The translations under genes were made by a program, and so were the position numbers. Source: a virus. From it: a stretch of 36,149 nt of DNA. Every line of letters begins with the position of its first letter. The stretch's first letter is position 1. Below the pieces are notes generated by a model. The model worked only from the letters and a program-made list of their open reading frames with translations. It made no database searches and was not told the origin of the DNA. Shown here one piece after another: positions 32,327 through 36,149 of this stretch. Location: positions 1 through 36,149 of IMG/VR virus record IMGVR_UViG_3300031963_000464. One strand, given 5' to 3'.

Positions 32327-32556
32327 CTTCTTATTACATATGGATATTACTCTTTGCAGTGGTCGCTTATCTGATTGTAACAGATAATAGCGTTGCCGCT
32401 GCTTTTTATTATATTTCAAAGTTAGCAAAATCTAACTTTGAAAAGCAAAAATGGTGGTTAATGAACAATCCACGCAATCCTGTGGTAAAATATATGATGT
32501 GGCGTCGTTCTATGAAACTTGCACAAGAGTTAATGAACGAATACGAAAATAAATAA
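32323..32556 (+). CDS. Small membrane protein
   Basis: A 77-aa protein, MTSYYIWILLFAVVAYLIVT, with one transmembrane helix at about 4-20 and a basic cytoplasmic tail (KLAKSNFEKQKWW). I chose ATG 32323, which overlaps the preceding stop as ATGA, rather than an upstream in-frame ATG at 32266 that would run through that gene. Function unknown. Confidence 0.6.
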   Translation: MTSYYIWILLFAVVAYLIVTDNSVAAAFYYISKLAKSNFEKQKWWLMNNPRNPVVKYMMWRRSMKLAQELMNEYENK

Positions 32557-32575
32557 CACATACTTGGAGTAGGTT

Positions 32576-32896
32576 ATGCTATCAACCCAGTATCGTCTTC
32601 GTTTAGAAGCAATCTGTGAAAAGATCGTGCTTCACGAGGAGGTCAGTTTAGAAGATATGATCTGGGCAGAGAAACTTGCGAAATCAAATCGCTCTGCTGC
32701 AACTATTCTTCGTCAGGCAAGGAGAAAAGCGGAGAATCCTGATATGCAGGAGGGTGATCTTGATGATTTTATGAATCAACTTGATCTTGGTGGATTAGGT
32801 CACGAACGCTTTGGTAAGCGTGGATTTGATAGTGTTGACGATATGATCGACTGGTGGACGGAAGATAAACCAGAAGATTGGAGACAGCGTGACTGA
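32576..32896 (+). CDS. Small helical protein of unknown function
   Basis: A 106-aa protein with helices VSLEDMIWAEKLAKSNRSAA and ATILRQARRKAE and an acidic, Trp-containing end (DMIDWWTEDKPEDW). Similar proteins occur in T4-like marine phages without known role. It ends in TGATG, restarting the next gene. A weak AATAAATA lies 21 bases upstream. Confidence 0.65.
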   Translation: MLSTQYRLRLEAICEKIVLHEEVSLEDMIWAEKLAKSNRSAATILRQARRKAENPDMQEGDLDDFMNQLDLGGLGHERFGKRGFDSVDDMIDWWTEDKPEDWRQRD

Positions 32897-33099
32897 TGAC
32901 ATACGAAGAGTTCATCCACAAAGGCACCGAGTTCTATATGGAAATGGTGCGTCTTGTTGACGTTAAACTCAAATATCGTATGGAATTCACAGATCAAGAG
33001 ACGGAAATAAAAGATCATATTATGGAGTTTCAGCATCAGGTCAAGTTGAATGAGTTGAGAGACAAGTTTGAGAAGTGCCTGGACATTGACAATGCTTGA
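32896..33099 (+). CDS. Small helical protein of unknown function
   Basis: A 67-aa protein, MTYEEFIHKGTEFYMEMVRL, probably all helical with a long amphipathic segment (KDHIMEFQHQVKLNELRDKF). It overlaps the preceding stop (TGATG). A consensus promoter is embedded in its last codons (from 33086). Confidence 0.6.
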   Translation: MTYEEFIHKGTEFYMEMVRLVDVKLKYRMEFTDQETEIKDHIMEFQHQVKLNELRDKFEKCLDIDNA

Positions 33100-33114
33100 C
33101 AAATCACCTATAAT
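33086..33114 (+). promoter_or_regulatory. Perfect consensus sigma-70 promoter
   Basis: TTGACA (33086-33091), a 17-base spacer and TATAAT (33109-33114), with no mismatch to the bacterial consensus. It straddles the end of one gene and starts near 33121, 16 bases before the ATG at 33137. It should be strongly active with host polymerase early in infection. Confidence 0.85.
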
Positions 33115-33136
33115 ACCCCTACATAAATCTTTCATC

Positions 33137-33340
33137 ATGAACTACAAACCATACTCAATGGAATGGAGTAGACGGCGGTATCTTGCCGAAGCAATTCAAC
33201 AGTATTTTGATACTGATGCATCTTTGGATGTGGTGTTGGATGATATTGCGAGTGTATTGGAAGAAAATGTAGAGCACCATAAGACTCGTGCAGAACGTTT
33301 TCAGAAAGTTTTAGATGGGTTAAAATCATTACCTTACTGA
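33137..33340 (+). CDS. Small helical protein, first gene after the consensus promoter
   Basis: A 67-aa protein, MNYKPYSMEWSRRRYLAEAI, with two helices (DVVLDDIASVLEENV and FQKVLDGLKSL). I chose ATG 33137 because the promoter start (near 33121) excludes an upstream in-frame ATG at 33068. It is probably early and strongly transcribed. Function unknown. Confidence 0.6.
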   Translation: MNYKPYSMEWSRRRYLAEAIQQYFDTDASLDVVLDDIASVLEENVEHHKTRAERFQKVLDGLKSLPY

Positions 33341-33341
33341 T

Positions 33342-33536
33342 ATGAGTGAAAGATCGCAACAGTTTATGAATTCCGTTTGGGATGCCAGGAATTCGGGTGC
33401 AGACACGGAAGAAAAGTTAGTTTCTGAGATTCTTAAATCGGTAGCAGAAAAAGTGCAGGCATACAGTGCTCAAGACGGCAGAGTTGTGTTGGATAGAAAT
33501 GATTTACTACAACTTGCGGAGGAATTGGTACAATGA
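33342..33536 (+). CDS. Small helical protein of unknown function
   Basis: A 64-aa protein, MSERSQQFMNSVWDARNSGA, with a helix pair (EKLVSEILKSVAEKV and NDLLQLAEELVQ). It starts one base after the preceding stop and overlaps the next gene by ATGA. Confidence 0.6.
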   Translation: MSERSQQFMNSVWDARNSGADTEEKLVSEILKSVAEKVQAYSAQDGRVVLDRNDLLQLAEELVQ

Positions 33537-33832
33537 GTTTGATTGATTTTAAGTACCGTAAATTTTTGATCAAATACAATTATCGTGAAGACTTTGGACA
33601 TGAATGGTATGTTCAAATTCTAAACATTAAGCGTTGGAGTTTACTGCAATCATCTGTAAGTTGGAATGATTATCCATCTTGGCCATATTTGCAAATCAAG
33701 TCTGGATCTGGTGATGTTTTGAGTATTCTTTTCTGGGCATATAAGTTTGGATTTGATATTGATTTTATTTCCAGAACTTGGAGTTGGGACCATTTGGGGG
33801 GGTTAGATGAAGACGAAACTGAACTGGTTTGA
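33533..33832 (+). CDS. Small aromatic-rich protein of unknown function
   Basis: A 99-aa protein with many Trp, Tyr and Phe residues (EWYVQILNIKRWSLLQ, SWPYLQIKSGSG, ILFWAYKFGFDI). It looks like a compact beta-rich domain. It overlaps the preceding gene by four bases and the next by 26 bases. Confidence 0.6.
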   Translation: MSLIDFKYRKFLIKYNYREDFGHEWYVQILNIKRWSLLQSSVSWNDYPSWPYLQIKSGSGDVLSILFWAYKFGFDIDFISRTWSWDHLGGLDEDETELV

Positions 33833-34154
33833 GTATTACTTTGGACACTGCCTTCAAACTGGTTGGAGAGAGATCTGGAACAACTTCAAGATGTGGCGTG
33901 ATCTTATCAGTGGAAACTATGGTGATTATGCTCTACTGAAAAACGACGACCCATATGAAGAATGTTATCATTGGTTCTGGTGTAGCATCAATATGGATGA
34001 AACTTATCCAAAAGAGTTTCTTGAATATTTGATGGAAATGTGTGATAGGATTGATAGGGGTGAAGAAAAGGTATATCCACTTGATGAAGATTTTTTTGAT
34101 AGAATAAAAGACCTTGTTGGAGATATGGAGTTAAATGATGAAGACTTTACCTGA
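33807..34154 (+). CDS. Small acidic, aromatic-rich protein of unknown function
   Basis: A 115-aa protein, KLNWFEYYFGHCLQTGWREI, with HWFWCSINMD and an acidic helical end (EDFFDRIKDLVGDMELNDED). The N-terminal aromatic style resembles the upstream neighbour. No family is recognised. It overlaps both neighbours. Confidence 0.6.
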   Translation: MKTKLNWFEYYFGHCLQTGWREIWNNFKMWRDLISGNYGDYALLKNDDPYEECYHWFWCSINMDETYPKEFLEYLMEMCDRIDRGEEKVYPLDEDFFDRIKDLVGDMELNDEDFT

Positions 34155-34326
34155 TGATGAAGAACTAGAATTGATGTGGCGGGTGGCGGTCACGTCCAGT
34201 ATATCAACTGGCATAGGGGTCCACAAGCATTACGCCTGGGCGTTGTATAATTACCTTACAGACAAGAAATTTCCTGGACTTTACAATGAACCTCAAGGAG
34301 AAGAAGGCACTACTCAAGAAACTTGA
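34135..34326 (+). CDS. Small protein of unknown function
   Basis: A 63-aa protein, MMKTLPDDEELELMWRVAVT, with a helix containing HKHYAWALYNYLTD. The second Met (34138) is an equal start choice. It overlaps the next gene by 41 bases, more than usual for this cluster. Confidence 0.5.
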   Translation: MMKTLPDDEELELMWRVAVTSSISTGIGVHKHYAWALYNYLTDKKFPGLYNEPQGEEGTTQET

Positions 34327-34558
34327 AAATGCCTACAATACTTGCTTTGATTGTGGACAAAAGTATGGAGTTTATTCCGTAGGTTGCTCCTCTGTTTATG
34401 AAGCAAAGTGTGGTGTATGTGGTGAGATCAAACGTATCACCGAAACACGTGATTTTGCTTACTTTGTAACTGGTATTCGTAAACTCAAACTAGAAATTCA
34501 AAATGAGAAAAATCAAAGTAAAACCAATAAGCAGCAAGGCAAAGAACCGTCTTGCTAA
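34286..34558 (+). CDS. Small zinc-ribbon-like protein
   Basis: A 90-aa protein with two Cys-x-x-Cys pairs, Cys20/Cys23 (CFDCG) and Cys42/Cys45 (CGVCG), spaced for one zinc, flanked by Lys-rich helices. It is likely a nucleic-acid- or protein-binding adaptor, possibly modulating transcription. The C-terminal ~18 residues overlap the next gene by 56 bases. Confidence 0.6.
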   Translation: MNLKEKKALLKKLENAYNTCFDCGQKYGVYSVGCSSVYEAKCGVCGEIKRITETRDFAYFVTGIRKLKLEIQNEKNQSKTNKQQGKEPSC

Positions 34559-34730
34559 CCTTATGGACAACAATCCTATTTGTATTGTAGAGCAGGATAC
34601 TGGCGGTGAGTTATTCTTGGCATCAGAAAACCGCAAATACTTTTTCTGGATGAGTACTCGCACTGGTAGCAATCGCTTCGGAGACAAATGCGACAAAAAC
34701 TGGGAAATTGATGTAGGTTTTGCGGAGTAA
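34503..34730 (+). CDS. Small basic protein of unknown function
   Basis: A 75-aa protein, MRKIKVKPISSKAKNRLANL, with a beta-rich core (CIVEQDTGGELFLAS, KYFFWMSTRTGSNRF) and an acidic end. The basic N-terminus may bind nucleic acid. No family is recognised. Confidence 0.55.
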   Translation: MRKIKVKPISSKAKNRLANLMDNNPICIVEQDTGGELFLASENRKYFFWMSTRTGSNRFGDKCDKNWEIDVGFAE

Positions 34731-34732
34731 AA

Positions 34733-34915
34733 ATGAAACCAAATTTTCGTAAAGTTCTTGAAATGGCACTTGAAGAAGGTGTTCGTTATGGTTATAATCG
34801 TGCTCACAAACATGTTGAGAATCCTCATGAGGATGCTGTTGTTGATTGTGTAGTTGAAGGTGCAATGAATTCCATCTATGAATGGTTTGAATTTGAGGAA
34901 GAAAAATGTCTCTAA
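34733..34915 (+). CDS. Small helical protein of unknown function
   Basis: A 60-aa protein of two helices (FRKVLEMALEEGVRYGYNRA and AVVDCVVEGAMNSIYEWFEF) with an acidic end. It overlaps the next start by ten bases. Confidence 0.55.
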   Translation: MKPNFRKVLEMALEEGVRYGYNRAHKHVENPHEDAVVDCVVEGAMNSIYEWFEFEEEKCL

Positions 34916-35121
34916 TTGATACTTTAGAATACTTCATTGATGATACCAGAGCACGTCTATCTGATATTGAATGGGAAATCCGTGAAGAAACTAACTATGA
35001 TGATGAAGGACATCAAGAACGAATGGATCAATTCTGTGAAGAATATGATGAGATTGAAGTAAGATTAGAAGATCTACAAAAGATCAAATCTATTATTGAA
35101 ATCATGGAGATTGATGAATGA
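34906..35121 (+). CDS. Small acidic coiled-coil protein
   Basis: A 71-aa, strongly acidic protein predicted to form a helical hairpin (EYFIDDTRARLSDIEWEIRE and YDEIEVRLEDLQKIKSIIEI). It overlaps the next gene by ATGA. Function unknown. Confidence 0.6.
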   Translation: MSLIDTLEYFIDDTRARLSDIEWEIREETNYDDEGHQERMDQFCEEYDEIEVRLEDLQKIKSIIEIMEIDE

Positions 35122-35330
35122 CTTACGACGAACTCTACGGTTACATCATCAAGTATGTTGCAGATCCACATACTACCATCACAGAGCACGATCATCGTCG
35201 CACTTGTTTGATCCTTGGTGCATTTATGGAGTTTATTCTTGACTGCCAAGATGAAGGTGTGGATGTGAATAAGATTGATATTACTGACTATGTGAATGAG
35301 AAACTTGATGAGTTGGAGGAAACCAAATGA
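35118..35330 (+). CDS. Small acidic helical protein
   Basis: A 70-aa protein, MTYDELYGYIIKYVADPHTT, with a helix RRTCLILGAFMEFILDCQDE and an acidic end. It overlaps both neighbours by ATGA, consistent with one translationally coupled operon. Confidence 0.6.
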   Translation: MTYDELYGYIIKYVADPHTTITEHDHRRTCLILGAFMEFILDCQDEGVDVNKIDITDYVNEKLDELEETK

Positions 35331-35581
35331 GATTTCGTAACATAGAGTTCCGTTGGAGTAAATGTAACAGCAAGTATGAACTTGTCAAGTGGCATCAAAA
35401 CACAAATAGTGAAACTTGTTATGTGATTGCTTTCTTTGATAAGGACAAAGAGGGTTATGATATGAGAACTATATCTTCAAGATTTTTTGAAGATAAAGAC
35501 GCATTCGTAGTAGGAAAATACGCAATTGAGTTTCTCAACGAAACTTTTGAAATTGAAAGACACGAAGAGGAACTTAAATAA
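35327..35581 (+). CDS. Last small gene of the early cluster
   Basis: An 84-aa protein, MRFRNIEFRWSKCNSKYELV, with alternating strands (SETCYVIAFFDKDKEGYDM) and a helical end (KYAIEFLNETFEIERHEEEL). Function unknown. The operon ends here: a terminator follows within 60 bases. Confidence 0.6.
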   Translation: MRFRNIEFRWSKCNSKYELVKWHQNTNSETCYVIAFFDKDKEGYDMRTISSRFFEDKDAFVVGKYAIEFLNETFEIERHEEELK

Positions 35582-35621
35582 ATAAAGATGCTTATGTGTG
35601 TCGCAACCAGAAGCAAAAATT

Positions 35622-35645
35622 AGGTGCTTTCGGGCACCTTTTCTT
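35622..35645 (+). terminator. Rho-independent terminator of the early gene cluster
   Basis: AGGTGC (35622-35627), loop TTTCGG, GCACCT (35634-35639), followed by a T-rich tail (TTTTCTT). It is the strongest terminator hairpin in this part of the window. Confidence 0.75.
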
Positions 35646-35646
35646 A

Positions 35647-35654
35647 TATAAATA
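35647..35654 (+). promoter_or_regulatory. Late promoter TATAAATA for the right-edge gene
   Basis: An exact T4 late-promoter octamer, 29 bases before the ATG at 35683. The expected start is near 35660, inside the second arm of the surrounding inverted repeat. Confidence 0.7.
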
Positions 35655-35682
35655 GTATTGCGACACAACATAAAGCAGAACT

Positions 35683-36149
35683 ATGGAAACTCCAAAAGAG
35701 TATTACTATACCTATTATTCTTATGAAGAATGGGGTAGAGGATATTTTGGTAGCAGAGGTTGTAAATGCTTACCAGAAGAAGATATAAACTATTTTGGTT
35801 CTTTCTACGATAAAACATTCAAACCAACTCAAAAAATAATACTCAAAAGTGATTATGCTACAAGAGAAGAAGCATATGCTGATGAGATTATTTTACAACA
35901 ATACTACAAAGTAGCAGAAAATCCACATTTTGCTAATAGAGCATATCAAACTTCTACAAAGTTTTATGTTTCAAAAGAACAAGCAAAAAAAGGAGATAAA
36001 ACAAGAAAAAAACTTGGATTGGGATTATATGCTCTTACAGAAGAACAACTAAATCAAAGATGTAAGAAAAGTTTGGAAACAAGAAAAAAACTTGGTTTAG
36101 GTATTTTTGGATTTACACCAGAACAACGACACGAAAATGCTAAAAATGC
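35683..36149 (+). CDS. Homing-endonuclease-like protein (partial), GIY-YIG-type
   Basis: The 155 codons present run off the right edge. The N-terminus, EYYYTYYSYEEWGRGYFGSR, then NYFGSFYDKTFKPTQKIIL and ATREEAYADEIILQQYYKV, follows the pattern of GIY-YIG-related homing enzymes (YFGSR, a second FGS turn, Glu in the REEAYADE helix). Two repeats of TRKKLGLG-x-x-x-x-T-x-EQ (residues ~107-123 and ~133-149) look like nuclease-associated DNA-binding modules. Freestanding homing enzymes are common in T4-like phages. The GIY-YIG assignment is tentative; the homing-enzyme reading is firmer. Confidence 0.6.
   Translation, partial: METPKEYYYTYYSYEEWGRGYFGSRGCKCLPEEDINYFGSFYDKTFKPTQKIILKSDYATREEAYADEIILQQYYKVAENPHFANRAYQTSTKFYVSKEQAKKGDKTRKKLGLGLYALTEEQLNQRCKKSLETRKKLGLGIFGFTPEQRHENAKN

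Larger units (their letters stand above)
35597..35667 (+). repeat. 10-bp inverted repeat enclosing the terminator and a late promoter
   Basis: TGTGTCGCAA (35597-35606) and TTGCGACACA (35658-35667) are perfect inverted repeats. The 51 bases between them hold the terminator hairpin and the late promoter at 35647-35654. The second arm ends 15 bases before the homing-endonuclease-like ATG. Confidence 0.7.

Noticed and set aside
34240-34250. TATAAT near 34245 as a promoter
   Set aside because: There is no -35 box or extended -10 at suitable spacing, and it lies inside a coding frame with no start at the expected distance.
35577-35584. AATAAATA after the last small gene as a late promoter
   Set aside because: It arises from Lys-stop codons in an A/T-rich end and is followed within 40 bases by a terminator; no gene starts between them.

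Overview
The window looks like part of the genome of a T4-like marine myovirus, most likely a cyanophage of Synechococcus or Prochlorococcus. A pelagiphage relative cannot be excluded from sequence alone. The evidence is a set of recognisable T4-type tail and baseplate genes (gp53, gp48, gp4, gp54-like, gp26, gp51-like, gp27-like, gp5-like), late-promoter octamers of the TATAAATA type upstream of late genes, long modular tail-fibre genes with Gly-rich or S74-chaperone ends, AT-rich coding sequence, phage tRNAs and strings of small overlapping early genes. No integrase, repressor or lysogeny module is visible, and no photosynthesis gene falls inside the window.

Layout. Positions 1-2096 run leftward: gp53 (cut by the window edge), gp48, an unknown conserved gene, and the gp4 head-completion nuclease. 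At 2096-2131 two identical late-promoter octamers face away from each other. From 2132 to 14523 a rightward late operon encodes the tail-tube/baseplate initiator, gp26, gp51-like, two related tape-measure/hub-like proteins (the second carrying SleB-type and M23-type cell-wall hydrolase domains), a gp27-like hub, a gp5-like hub without the T4 lysozyme domain, a separate beta-helical spike, and two fibre or adhesin genes. Positions 14524-15798 form an insertion hot-spot with sigma-70-like promoters: a small gene, an unpaired Phd/YefM-type antitoxin, two or three tRNAs and an HNH homing endonuclease. From 15822 to 26753 come a small gene and three long fibre/adhesin genes. The largest (2145 aa) carries an alpha/beta-hydrolase domain in its middle and an S74 autocleaving chaperone at its end.

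Positions 26757-31485 are an accessory block read from its own sigma-70-like promoters: two tandem 2-oxoglutarate/Fe(II) oxygenases, an adenine methyltransferase split into two overlapping genes in permuted motif order, then a tightly overlapping trio of SF2 helicase, PD-(D/E)XK-like nuclease and beta-class adenine methyltransferase. This trio is the best candidate for an undescribed system: a phage-borne restriction-modification-like cassette. Positions 31508-35581 hold about fifteen small genes, mostly overlapping, and end in a terminator. A second homing-endonuclease-like gene (35683 onward) runs off the right edge.

The structural genes together build the baseplate, tail and receptor-binding apparatus. 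Cell-wall lysis during entry appears to have moved from gp5 to the SleB/M23 protein. The two putative homing endonuclease genes share a control layout: a late promoter lying between the arms of a perfect inverted repeat whose second arm sits just before the start codon. This recalls the known late-only translation of T4 I-TevI.
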